Source: Aurifilum marmelostoma
Lineage: Eukaryota > Ascomycota > Sordariomycetes > Diaporthales > Cryphonectriaceae
Direction of reading: 5' to 3'
Assembly (NCBI GenBank): GCA_027559495.1
Contig: JAMXSV010000006.1
Coordinates: 2,170,001-2,234,000 of the forward strand
DNA length: 64,000 bases
Positions 11,689 to 22,214 of this stretch are shown here, one piece after another (position 1 is the stretch's first letter; every line of letters starts with the position of its first letter). The translations under genes were made by a program, and so were the position numbers. The notes beneath the pieces were generated by a model that saw only the letters and a list, made by a program, of their open reading frames with translations, did no database searches and was not told the origin of the DNA.

Positions 11689-13140
11689 TGGTACAGTGCA
11701 GCACGAGACACAAGTTGAGGAGAAAACGTCGGCGCTGGACAGCACAAACCTCCGACATGCCGATGTGGCTTGGCAAGTGGACGACCAACCTTGCACCCTA
11801 CTGTAAATACTGTAGTGGCTTGCCAGCTTGCCCAGGCTAATCGATCTCACAGCAGGGCGTGACTTATCGACTCACCGCCACAAAATGATCAATGTTGCTG
11901 CTGATCTTCTTGTGGTTCTCGGCATTTGGACCACGACGAGCTGATGAGCACGAGAGTGCTCACTAAAAGAGCATTCGCATGATGATACACACGTTTTTCT
12001 GCTCCATCACCGCTACTATCGCCTTGCTAGAGCTGCAATTGAGGTTGTGGACTCTCAGCTCAACGATCCATGTCAGAGACCCCCCTGGAACGGATCAAGA
12101 TTGAGGCTCCATCGGCAAGGCCTAGGACCTGTGTACACCGTCGGCGCTTTTTCTCAGAAGTTCCGACAACAGACACACACACGCACGCACTGACACTGCC
12201 AACAACTCTCGTCATCGGGCTGTGCTTGCAGCTTACAGTCTGCAGTTCACTTGGAGGACTTGTGCCCACTCGACAGGCGCTTTGCTTCTTTCTGCTCGTA
12301 TTACCGACATTCCTAGTGGTAGTCCCCTACAGGACGTAGTCAACCGCACCCCGCCCTTGGATACTCCCTCGGCATCTGACTCTCCCTATCTGGCCAAGCG
12401 GACGCTTCCGCAACATCCGCGTCGCATCTGCATCCTGCAAGTCAACTCCTTTCGACGGGCACTCGCCTTCCCCTTGGAGCATTCCGCTTGTATCAACCCC
12501 AGATTTCACCAGGTCAGGCGGAGTCTTGTTTCCTTCGTGTCGCATACTTTTGTTACTTACACATCTGCGGGTGCTGCCGAGACAGGCGACTCAATGTTCT
12601 TAGCACACGAATCACGAAAGCAAGCTACTGTAGCAGAGCACGTCGTAGAATATAGGCAGGTACTACAAGTATATACCATGGAAAGCGCGGCTAAAGTGTC
12701 CACTGCGTTTCCACTTTTCCACTTCCTCTACTCTGAATAAGTCATGAAAGTTTGGGCCTGATGCAATAGGAGATGGTCTTGTCTTGTTATACTGGGCGAT
12801 TTGCTGCTGCGTTTCCTGACAGGTTCAGGGACCATGATTGGGTTCAAGAATCGTGATTCAATTCCGATGGAGGCTTGAATGTTGCAGCTTCAAAGTAGCC
12901 TCGTACATAGTTTCCGTCACGACCTTAAGGCTTTGACTGCAGGTGATCATTTTAGGACCTTGTCGAATAAGGCAGGACAGCCCCTCATGTTACTTGTGAA
13001 CAGTATAAATAATCAAACAGGGGCTGCAGTGACCACTGCATACAGCGGACATCGTTAGGGCTGGCTTTGTCGCGACTTATGCAAGACCCTAGCAGTTCGC
13101 CATTGAGCGAACGTTGAGGGCCTTGCTATGAACAAAATCC

Positions 13141-14049
13141 GTCCGCGGCTGGGATGATCCACGCCTCTACACCCTCAAGGCCATTCCACGACCCACGACG
13201 AAGTTGGTGCGACGGCAGCCACAACATCCACAGACATCAGGCACTTTGAGCAGTCTATCCGACGAGATCTCGACATGACGGCCCCCCGCCTCATGCTTGT
13301 CCTTGATCCTGTGCCGCTGGTAATCGAGGACGCCGAGGAGCTGGATCTTGACATTCAATTCTCCCCCAAAGACCCCAATATGGGGTCCCAGAAGGTCAAG
13401 CTCACCAGCACCGTCTATTTAGACCGCTCCGACTTTCGCGAGACCGACAGCAAGGCCTGATCTCGTCTCGCCCCGGGAAAGACCGTTGGTTTCTTACATA
13501 CCCAAATCGTGTCATGGCCGCCTCCTTTACAAAGCATGACGACACCACGGGGTTTGTCAAGGAGATCAGGGAATCTCCAATAAGGCGGGAGAGAAGCTCA
13601 GACCCATCTTCAAACCCTACGTTCAGTGGGTGTCCGAGGGTTCTCCTAACCTCGCCGAGGTGCGCATCCATGCAGCTCTTTTCGAATTCAGACGATTCAA
13701 GGTCGGCGCCTGACGGGCCCAAGAGCAACATCAACCTCGAGATTGAGACCCTGTGGCCCAACGGCATGATCGAGACGGGCTTTCATGAAGTGCGCAAATG
13801 GGCACCGTGGCTAGAAGCGGAAGGGGAGAAGGCCGGGGACGATGTCGGCCTGAAAGTGTTCGATTCCAGGCTGCGCGGGTAGCTTACTTTGTGTGAGTGG
13901 TGTTCTGTTTATATTAATCTACCTCTCATACACCATGCTCGTTCTCATGTTTGTCTGACCCGTAGGCTCTTGAATCAGACAGCACAGATGACAAGATTGT
14001 GTTGAAACGTATTGTGTCATTGAAGGAGCATTCCGGCAACAATAGCTGA
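13141..14049 (+). pseudogene. Glutaminyl-tRNA synthetase (GlnRS) 3'-part pseudogene
   Basis: Pieces of the C-terminal half of cytosolic GlnRS occur in the right order but in three frames. VRGWDDPRLYTL (13141-13176) is followed by a frame change and loss of about 14 codons. Then DIRHFEQSIRRDLD and APRLMLVLDPVPLVIE lead to DRSDFRETDSKA and a TGA at 13458-13460, where the family has Tyr. The frame continues as RLAPGKTVGFLHT, shifts near 13500 to FTKHDDTTG, shifts near 13578 to PYVQWVSEGSPNLAEVR, shifts near 13705 to NGMIETGFHEVRKWAPW, and shifts near 13840 to PESVRFQAARVAYF. A GTGTGA..GTAG intron (13891-13965) then leads to ALESDSTDDKIVLKRIVSLKE and the stop at 14047-14049. Retention of the intron points to a DNA-level duplication rather than a retrocopy. 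The catalytic core is absent, so the piece cannot be functional. An intact gene should exist elsewhere in the genome. Confidence 0.87.
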
Positions 14050-15430
14050 GTGATGTCGAGAGTTTCGCCATCTCCGCCCATCACTGTAACTCGAATGACC
14101 ACTGCAGACTTGTTGCACTACCGTTCCTTGAGGACGCTCAAAATTCGGCAGTGTAATTCTGCAGAGACCTGGACCTTGCAGTGATCACAAGGGCTATGCC
14201 TTTAGTTGAAGGTGATGTGAAAGTCATTAAGTTAAGGCACATGATTTTCCTCCTTGGCTAACTTTTGTGAGTAATTATTATTCAGGTGAAAAAACTCCAA
14301 GGGAGAAATACCACCGGCCTTTTCATATTTCTTGAAGGCCATAATTGTGCAATGGTAGGTTGTGGGTCAGGTGAGCAGCCAGTGACCACCTGGGCAGCAG
14401 CTACAAATGGAGTCCAGGATGGATCTGGTGCTTGCTAAGAACATCCCATCTTCCCACTAAGGTTACTGTCGATCCGTCTTGACACACGGCGTCAGGATGC
14501 ATCAGCGATGATTACGCTGAATTGGATTCAATATTTAGCGAATTTTATTAGTGATTTTGGTATCATTCAGCTTGTGAAACCTGTAGAAGGAGGCCAGAGG
14601 CGGGCGTTAGTAGATCACAATGGTGCTGTTGTTTGATTATAGGCTGCATATTGTTGGTAACGAATCACATCTTTTGGTGATACTTGTACATCAAGGAGGG
14701 GGGTGGAATGTGGCGCTTTGGTCATGACGGAGGACTTGTCCGGGCCTATAGAATAGCCAGACGTGTACCGCCCCTCCTGCGCCCTGTAGCGGGTCGGGAG
14801 GGGCTAAAAACTTACTCAGTATTGTACTATGTACCACCGAAACCCGGATCCCATGGGCCTTTTCAACCAGGCATCATCAGCAAGAACAAGCCCATCCACT
14901 TACCAACACCGGTCCGCATCCACTCTTTTGTCCACCCTACATACACAAGTGCTCAACGCAGAGTTGCAGTGATATCAAAGTAACCACCCATCTTCCCCCC
15001 CCCCTCCCCCTCCCAGTTTGCTGCGGGAGAGCGGGGTGTAGCAGCGCTGTCTCTGCACCCGAGGCTCGTGACACCAGAGGTGCAGACAAATAACGCCATC
15101 ATGGCGTCACTCTTACCCTTGCTTCATGACCTCCTCCCCATGATCATACCAGCAGAAGTTCAAATTGCCCGCGGTGCTGAGCTGGTCGCCGTTGAGGAGA
15201 GGGCCGACAGGCCACCATGGTACCAACGCCCTCGAGAGGGTGGTGAGGAGGAGGCATCCGGCCAGCCCCTGTCAAAGGGTCGCGGTGGTGTGGGTACTGG
15301 TGATCAACAACCACGGTCACCATCATCCGGATCCATGTGTGAAGGAGGAGAAGAAGAAGAAGAGCATCACGAGCCGATACAGTTGCTTGACCATGAAGAG
15401 CATCGCAGGCCTGTAGCCGTCGCTGCTGAC
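14050..15430. other. Intergenic between GlnRS relic and cupin gene
   Basis: No gene is recognisable. The distal half probably holds the cupin promoter and leader, with a C/T-rich tract near 14995-15020. An in-frame open stretch (from 15068) runs into the cupin exon, but its translation is low complexity, so I start the cupin at 15431. An upstream start cannot be excluded. Confidence 0.45.
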
Positions 15431-16582
15431 ATGCAAGAGAAAGCGGACGGTCGATCTTCGACTGTCACGGGAAATGCTGGATCGGTACCATCGCCGGCAG
15501 ACGGTCCGAAAGTCTTTCGTAAAGATGTAATGGCTGGTATGACTGGCAAGATGTGTGTCTCGGGTAAGCTGCCGATCAACCTTATTTTTGCGTTTTTTCC
15601 TTGCCCTCTTTTGTCTCTTTGCTTTCTTTCTTTCCTTTTGTTATTTTTTTTTTTTTTAAAAAAAAAGGAAAAAATAAACAATCAAGGATAGAGACCAACA
15701 AAAAAAAAAAAAAACACCTCTTCACTCAGGAAGGAAGAGACGAAAAGAAAAAAAAAAGCCCACATATCTCATTGTCGAAGTCCCTTCATTCCGCCACATT
15801 TTATTTCCTGCTTCCCTACTCACGTGCTTTGGGTCATCTTGGCGTCTGCCCACCATCATGGTCGATGGAAAACCTTCGTCCATGATATGATTTTAGGGAT
15901 CACCCATTCTTTATTTCCCCTCATGCTGCTCTCTCTACTTCATGAGTGCTTCACGGTCTCTGCGGCAAATCGGTACTTCTGATTAACCTGCGATATCTAG
16001 TTCTCACGGTAAAACCAAGGTCTGCGTCGGGGATTCGTCATTACGGTGAACAAGGTGAGTCTTTATATTAAGGATAAATCCAAATTGCTCAAAAGAAGGC
16101 AGGCTGCTCAAAGCCTTGCAGTGACTATGACAATATTCTACACGAGCGGACAACAACCTCCTGCGAATACGTATCTTCGAACTGGTGTCTTGCCGGAGGC
16201 TGGTTTGGCGGATATAAAACATAATCATCACCCTTCCCCAAGTAGATCTGGTCCATCCTCGCGCCCATCATACTGACGCCATTTTCCAGACACTGTGATA
16301 TACGCCGCCACTGGCCACGGTGTCCTCCTCACTAGCCCGCCTGTGAGCATGGTTCGAGGTCTCAGGGCAGACATCAAGGGCGAGCTGCCCAGTCTCGAGG
16401 AAGAGCAACCACGCCGACTCGAGCTGAGACCTGGTGATTTCGCACTCATCCCCGCCTGGACCGAGCACCAGGTTGTGAATGAGCACAGCGAGGGTGACGT
16501 GAGCTGGGTAGTGGTCCGCAATGGGAGCGAGCCTGAACATGTAAATCTGGACAGCTGGGGCGGCAGAGCAATCGAGGAGTAA
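15431..16582 (+). CDS. Small cupin-domain protein
   Basis: Three exons (15431-15563, 16001-16054, 16290-16582) give 159 residues with matching phases. The joined sequence reads VFRKDVMAGMTGKMCV, then SVLTVKPRSASGIRHYGEQDTV and IYAATGHGVLL, then LELRPGDFALIPAWTEHQVVNE. The HYGEQ and PGDFALIPAWTEHQ blocks are the two conserved cupin motifs, carrying candidate metal ligands His, Glu and a second His. The fold is a beta-barrel and the reaction is unknown. The first intron is long (437 nt) and contains T14-A9 and A14 homopolymers. The second exon is only 54 nt. The start is chosen for family-like length; an open frame extends upstream to 15068. Single-domain fungal cupins of this kind are usually cytosolic. 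Confidence 0.72.
15644..15714. repeat. T14-A9 and A14 tracts in the cupin intron
   Basis: T14 (15644-15657) is followed at once by A9 (15658-15666), and a further A14 run ends at about 15714. The arrangement resembles the T20-A9 block in the Trk intron. Confidence 0.85.
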
Positions 16583-18586
16583 ACAAGTCATCATTTATGC
16601 GATATGCAGTCTTGAAGAGCGTAATCGTCACGATGTCTCAAGAACACTTTTTTTCGGTATCAGACCTCGCACAATCGGCACGCCCTCAGGGCTTCCTGCC
16701 TTTCGCGTTGTTTTTCTGAGAGTCCAACGGCATTCGTGTCCAACGACATTCGTGTAGAAAGAGAGTTCCTGGATATATGAATAGCCCCTCACTCGTCAAA
16801 GAGCTATGCGACTCTCGTCTTTTTGCATCATTAAAGCGGCTTCTGATGGGAGACGATGCACTGCTACAGTACAGTAAGTGGTGGAAAGAGACGTCAAGAA
16901 GGTAGCGCCACAGCGATGGCTTGCCCACCAAGCTCAACAAAGGCTTGTATTGCTTGGTTCACGACACATTTCAAACCCTCCATATGCTCAGAAGATCTCA
17001 GATAGTCGTTGAGCTCAAATGTAAACAGCCAATAGACTTACATCATTACGCTGACTAAGCAGGGAACATCGCTGAAAGCCTCCTTCGGGAGATGTGAATG
17101 CTTTGCTCTCTGAGAGAGAACAATGACAGTTCAAGAGCGGCTATATATGTGGCGCCAGATACGTGAAAACGTAAGGAGCTCAGTTTTATGTATGCGATAG
17201 CTCGTACCCCTGCTGTAAGGACGTTTGATGAGGGTAGTGTTGATGTTGTGCGGCACCATTTCACGCCCTCTATAAGAAGAAACCTGAGGACGATGGGCGC
17301 ATACCTATGGCTTCACGTGGAGGAAAGTAGAGTAAAATTGACTCTGGGAAGTATATGCTGGATGGAAGGGCAGCCATCATGTAATTACAGGGAAGCTTCA
17401 AGCGCTTTCTGGTCTCGTAGCGAGACTTGAGATATTCTCCGAACCAATACCAGCTCTTGCCCAGGTGGTCTTATGGCAGTCATCAATCACGAGACATCAT
17501 GAAGACCGCATAATTTATGCATCTTAGCTAACCAAAGTATATGGCTTATATGATTGATCAGTTCCAATGACAATTAGTGTCTTCATGGCAGCATGACCCA
17601 CAGCTTGCACCATCTCCTTGCGCTTCATAAGTATAAGAGGTAGACCTCAGAAAGATAGATGTGGCAAGTAGCCCTGTCAAGTCAACTATGCCCAACATTA
17701 TTCTGTTTCCTTTACCGAGGCCGAACTATTAAGCATTACACGGAGTTCTATGTCGTCCACTTACCCTACCCAAACTCCTTGTCATCGTCACAAGACTCCT
17801 TCAGCAGGCCGCAGGTCCAGGGGTTGGCCAGCTGGCCTATCCAGCCTTTAGGCGAGTTATTGCGGCTCAGCCCCCCTCTAGGACTTGGTCGTGAGTGGGA
17901 AGCTAACAGAATTGCTAGAACATTGACGACATGGAAAAGTAGCTTGGAAAAACATCTGGCCCTCTGAGTGGCCGGAACTTGAGGTCTTTTGGACTTTGCT
18001 CTGGAGACAGCTCTGGTGATATGTGGGAAGGAAGCCACCGAGGCTGCGAGCACGGAGTCCTGCAAAGAAGATGGCATCCGGGTTATCATGGTCACTGTTT
18101 CACTACGATACGGACTTAACCGTGGTTAGAGGTATGTGTGGACAATATGTAGGTAATGAAGGCCGATGCAGACAGTCGAGGGCTTTTTTGGAGACACAAA
18201 GACGGAGAAAAGGGCGTAAAGAGATCTGACACCATGGCGATGGGGCTTGAGATTGTGTCCTCATGGCGTTGGCTGGTGCTGAAGTCATTCAAGGTTGCCG
18301 TGATTGAAGGACAGGGTATCTGATATCGATATCTGTCCAGTTTCTACATGGCGAAAGGAAGGTCAAAAAGGGATGAGAAGATAATGAATGGTAATCAAGA
18401 TGGGATGGCGAGGCATCTTGGATTATTGTCAAGCCCCAGGGCTCACGGTCGATTATGAGTCGGAAAGCTTATATATGCCTCTGCGCTATGCGGTATCCTG
18501 TTTTCGAGAACCCGAGCCAATGGAAGCTAGGATAGCATCGCTCTCTACTAGGTGAAGTATCGACTACTTGCGCCGAGAACGGTGCC
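16583..18586. other. Intergenic between convergent cupin and HRI1 genes
   Basis: This 2 kb lies between two 3' ends, so it should hold little promoter sequence. It is somewhat richer in A+T than the genes. I see only short random frames and no domain, RNA gene or repeat I can support. Old, decayed sequence is possible. Confidence 0.45.
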
Positions 18587-19333
18587 CTATTGGTCGACCT
18601 TCTCGACGACTGTCCACTTTCCGCTCGAGGCGTCGATGCAGTCGTGCTCTTTAGAAACCTTTCCTAGGCCGGAGACGAGATCCCCTAGCGACGGTGTGGG
18701 GTGGGTGCCCCAGCGAAACAACCTCTCCCACCCCGAATTCGAGCTGTTCCATATCCATCTTTCAGCAGTGAAGACGTGACCCTTGCGGACAACGCCCTGA
18801 GCATGCTGGCCCAGACAGACAAAGAGCCCACGTGTCTCACTGGCATCGTCGTGTGCGCGCAAGACAGTACACCTGGCCCGGCCCGGCACGGGCTGTGGCT
18901 GTTCGTCGCGCCACAGCTCCTCGTACCTCGTGTCCAGCCCTGTGGCAGGGTTCACCATGTGGCCCGTCTCTAGCGTCGAGCCAGACGGCTGCTCAAACAT
19001 GTCGCCCTCGTCGACGACCTTTTCTGGTTCTGTGGTGCGGCTGTCTACCCAGTGGTGGAACGTGGAATGGGGGACCTGGCTGCCGTCGTCTGGACAAGTG
19101 CGCTGACTGGTGGAGGACGTGCCCCCAAAGGCCCAGTCCAGCTGGTCGCCAGCAAGGTTGGCAGGAGGGACCACCTGTCTCGGGTCATCTGTAGGCGCAG
19201 GCGGTAGAGCTGTCTTCAAGACCCTGATATCCACAAAGTAGCGACCAGGTGATGTGAGGACCAAGGTCGAGGTGGGCTCGGAGGGGTCGTCTGCGCCCCA
19301 CTTGATATGCTCTCGGACAGAAATGCTGCCCAT
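18587..19333 (-). CDS. HRI1: HRI1 family protein
   Basis: A single exon of 248 residues, close to the length of yeast Hri1. The start MGSISVREHIKWG is preferred, although the frame stays open upstream, because the family begins here. The ATG is preceded directly by an A12 run. Conserved blocks are SEPTSTLVLTSPGRYFVDIRVLK, DQLDWAFGGTSS, STFHHWVDSRT, VVDEGDMFEQPSGSTLETGHMVNPATG and YEELWRD. A second beta-barrel-like half follows, with RGLFVCLGQHAQGVVRKG and AERWIWN. Yeast Hri1 is a non-essential protein reported to interact with Hrr25 kinase; its molecular function is unclear. Confidence 0.88.
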   Translation of the reverse strand: MGSISVREHIKWGADDPSEPTSTLVLTSPGRYFVDIRVLKTALPPAPTDDPRQVVPPANLAGDQLDWAFGGTSSTSQRTCPDDGSQVPHSTFHHWVDSRTTEPEKVVDEGDMFEQPSGSTLETGHMVNPATGLDTRYEELWRDEQPQPVPGRARCTVLRAHDDASETRGLFVCLGQHAQGVVRKGHVFTAERWIWNSSNSGWERLFRWGTHPTPSLGDLVSGLGKVSKEHDCIDASSGKWTVVEKVDQ

Positions 19334-20340
19334 TTTTTTTTTTTTAATTTTTATCTTAGATGGCGAATCGTAGATGCTCCCGTAAAGTGATCTGAGTGTG
19401 CGGATGCGGCGAGATCGTATTGAGGAGTGTGTGGCGACGTTCGTGATGGCAGTGGAAGAGATGATGAAGGGTGTCGGGGTGTATTGAGGTAGTATTTTAC
19501 TGTGGAAATACTTTACTTGTGCCATATGTACTTAGGACGGGGATTTGATTTTTACTCTACAGTACCGTTATCTTCGGGGGTTAGGGTCAGGCATGTCATC
19601 AGGTCGCCCGTGTTCAGAGCAGATACCAGAGAAGAGAGGAATCGTAGAGAACCTTAAAAAAGGAAGACTGGATAATAATACTTTTAATAGGCCAGAGAGA
19701 AGAGCGCAAAGAGAAACTGGTGTTAATCATCACACCTACTATACAGTCTGTACACAAAGCATGTACTGTACATGAGGAAGTCTGCGTTGATCTTGGTTTA
19801 GAAGGTGCGATCTATGGCACCAATACGTCACCGGCGACCGCCCCTGCCTGCAGCGGAGAGTGCAAGGTACGTACCTTCTAGGAATTCATGCGGTATTGGT
19901 GAATGAACCCTGCTCTTGGCTCCTTCCCCACGACATCGAATTATTGAACATTGCCCTTGCCCTGTCTGTAAATTGTTGAATATGGACAGCCAAGCTTATT
20001 TATGGGAACTCAACATAAGCGGGACCGAGGCCGGAAAGTCAACAGGAACAACAAACCAGACTTGGGACCTTCTGACAAGAGCTACTACTGTAGGTGAGCA
20101 CGGTGCATCTTGGAGCCACTACGTCCAGAGAGACCAGAAGAAGAAGAAAAAAAGAGAAAAGAAAAGAAGAAGGAACTGACGATTCTTAAGCAGGTGGACT
20201 GATCACCTTACGACCTAAGAAACGAATCTGTGGAAAGAGAAAATACATTCAGCTTCGACCTTCGTGTGAACCGGACTGGCTGTCAGGTTGATGATCGACG
20301 GCAGCAGCAGCAGCAGAAGGCCGGCCTGTTTGTCGCGACG
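19334..20340. other. Divergent promoter region, HRI1 / alpha-beta hydrolase
   Basis: This 1 kb lies between two divergent starts and holds both promoters. Near the hydrolase there is an A/G-rich stretch (20136-20175) and a short CAG run (20301-20316). The CAG run would encode poly-Gln if translation began upstream at 20230, but I place it in the 5' UTR. Confidence 0.5.
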
Positions 20341-21856
20341 ATGCTCAACCACACCATCCACGAGCTCATCTTCATCCGCGCCTGTGTCATCTTCCTCAGA
20401 TACGCTCCTCTGTTTTACATACTCCTCCTGCCGCCGCCCCTCGCCGCCCTCGCCCTGTCCCTGGAGCTCTCCTACTATCTGTTCATCGTCAGACGCTTCC
20501 AGACCCGCCTCGTAGGCCTGGCAGACCACCCGTCTGACACCCGCCAGGAGAGAGAGGCTCTCTTCCAGCGATGCATCCAGAACATTCCCGACCCAGAGAA
20601 GTATCTGAGCCTGTGGGCCCTCGGCGCTGACCCGGCCGAGATCAAGAGGGAGAACGTGCGCGACTTCTTCCTGTGGGCCTTCTTTGACCGTCAGGACGAT
20701 TCTCTCGCCAACGCTGACCTCCAGGATGAGCTGGACGGCTACATCACAAGAACAGAGGCTCTACTTGGCCGTCGGCTGGCCCCAGGAAGGGGGAGCTGCT
20801 CAGCCGCTGCGGCTGACCTTTGACACCATCCCTACCCGATATCGCAGCGTCCTCTGGTACCTCATAGTTGCCTGTGTCGACATGGCTACACACCTCCGCA
20901 TGTCGTGGAGCGGCTATCACTTCTACACTGCCCCTGTCCTGCACGCCAGCGTCTCCCACGTCTTTCCTCCGCGCCCACTGGCCTTCCTGGGATGGCCGGG
21001 AAGGCGATCCTCGGCCGGCGAACTCAACTACTGGTACCGACCCGCCACGACCGCTACCACTGCCGAGTCCAGGACCTCTCTTCCGATCGTCTTTCTCCAC
21101 GGTATCGGGATCGGGCTGCACCCCTATGTGTCCTTCCTCAGAGATCTGCCACCGACAAGTCCCGTGCTGGCTGTCGAGATATTGCCCATCTCCATGCGCC
21201 TGACTAAGACTAACATTCTAGCCAGGCCAGACTTCCTCCGACACCTCAAGGCCATCCTCCGTCAACATGGGATCGACCGCTTCGTGGTCGTCGCGCACTC
21301 GTACGGCAGCGTCCTCACGACGCACGTCCTGCACGATCCCGAGCTGGGCGAACAGGCCGAGGGCGTTGTCTTGGTAGACCCGGTGACCCTGCTGCTCCAC
21401 CTGCCGGACGTGGCATACAACTTCACGAGGAGAATGCCCACATCCGCCAATGAGTGGCAGCTGTGGTACGTGGCGAGCATGGACCCGGGTATCGCCCTCG
21501 TCCTGGGGAGGCACTTCTTCTGGAGGGAGAACATCATATGGAAGGACGAGCTGGTCAGCAGAAGTCGTTCTGGGCAGCAGAGGAGGGCCGCCGTGTGCTT
21601 GGCATCGCGGGACCTCATCGTCGACACGCTGTCCGTGGGACGATACATGATTGCCAACGACGGGCTCACAGAGCATGCACGGCGCGGGAACTCTGGGGTT
21701 GACGAAGTGCTGGCCATGGCTCTCGAGAGCAGCAACACCATCAACACAGAGTCTGGCGTAGAGCTGCTCTGGTTCGACATGGATCACTCACAGATGTTCG
21801 ATAGACGCCAGGACTACACCCGCATTCTAGAGGTGGTGCAAAGATTCTGTGCATAA
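20341..21856 (+). CDS. Membrane-anchored alpha/beta hydrolase with a one-base frame break
   Basis: The N-terminal third (from 20341, MLNHTIHELIFIRACVIFLRY) has one or two membrane segments and a family-specific region ending LLGRRLAPGRG. The rest lies one base over, in frame to 21856: LRLTFDTIPTRYRSVLWYL, then the hydrolase core. Visible core elements are VFLHGIGIGL (oxyanion strand), VVAHSYGSVLTTHVL (nucleophile elbow with Ser), VDPVTLLLHLPDV and FDMDHSQMF (late His). The break falls at a G5 run (20789-20793). Removing one G joins the halves smoothly, and no splice pair of usable length exists there. It is therefore a sequencing indel or a true inactivating frameshift. Fungal proteins of this type are uncharacterised hydrolases. 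The gene is convergent with the MFS gene. Confidence 0.8.
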
Positions 21857-22214
21857 AAAGTCCTAGATCTAGACCGTATGTATATCTTTGCGTGCAGCTT
21901 TATACATTCCTACTTCCCCTTTTGGCCCCCTGCTTCTGCACTCACCAATCTGGCGTTTCCATAGGAGCATGCACATCGTTTTCACTGCGTCATTGCCATG
22001 TCCCTTCCCCTCTGTTCTCTGCCCTGTGCTGCGCAGATCGAGCTCGCAAAGTGCGACACCGATGTCCACATCTCCATAAGCGGGCACTGCCTTCCCCATT
22101 TTTATTGGCTTCGCGGGCGACCACTGACTTGAGATCTGAGAAGACGTATTGTCTAGAGTTTCTATATTCAAGCACGGAAACATGATATCAACATCCAGAT
22201 AAGAGACAAATAAT
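21857..22214. other. Short convergent intergenic, hydrolase / MFS
   Basis: About 360 bp between two 3' ends. It should hold both 3' UTRs; I see no further feature. Confidence 0.5.

Larger units (their letters stand above)
9172..13140. other. Gene-poor 4 kb upstream of the F-box gene and GlnRS relic
   Basis: I find no supportable gene. The first kilobase is probably the F-box promoter and includes a GAC/CGA microsatellite near 9600-9622. A T8-G15 run lies at 10044-10066 and a 16-bp perfect palindrome at 11673-11688. Frames of 70-170 codons (for example 11331-11840 and 12222-12740) look like random open frames, with no domains, no consistent splice structure and low-complexity translations. 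The stretch may hold decayed sequence related to the pseudogene that follows. Confidence 0.5.

Noticed and set aside
11331..12740. Open frames of 130-170 codons on the plus strand
   Set aside because: Translations show no conserved motif or plausible start context, and neighbouring frames are equally open.
20230..20340. Upstream start adding a poly-Gln segment to the hydrolase
   Set aside because: The protein family starts at the ATG at 20341 with a membrane helix; the CAG run is more likely leader sequence.
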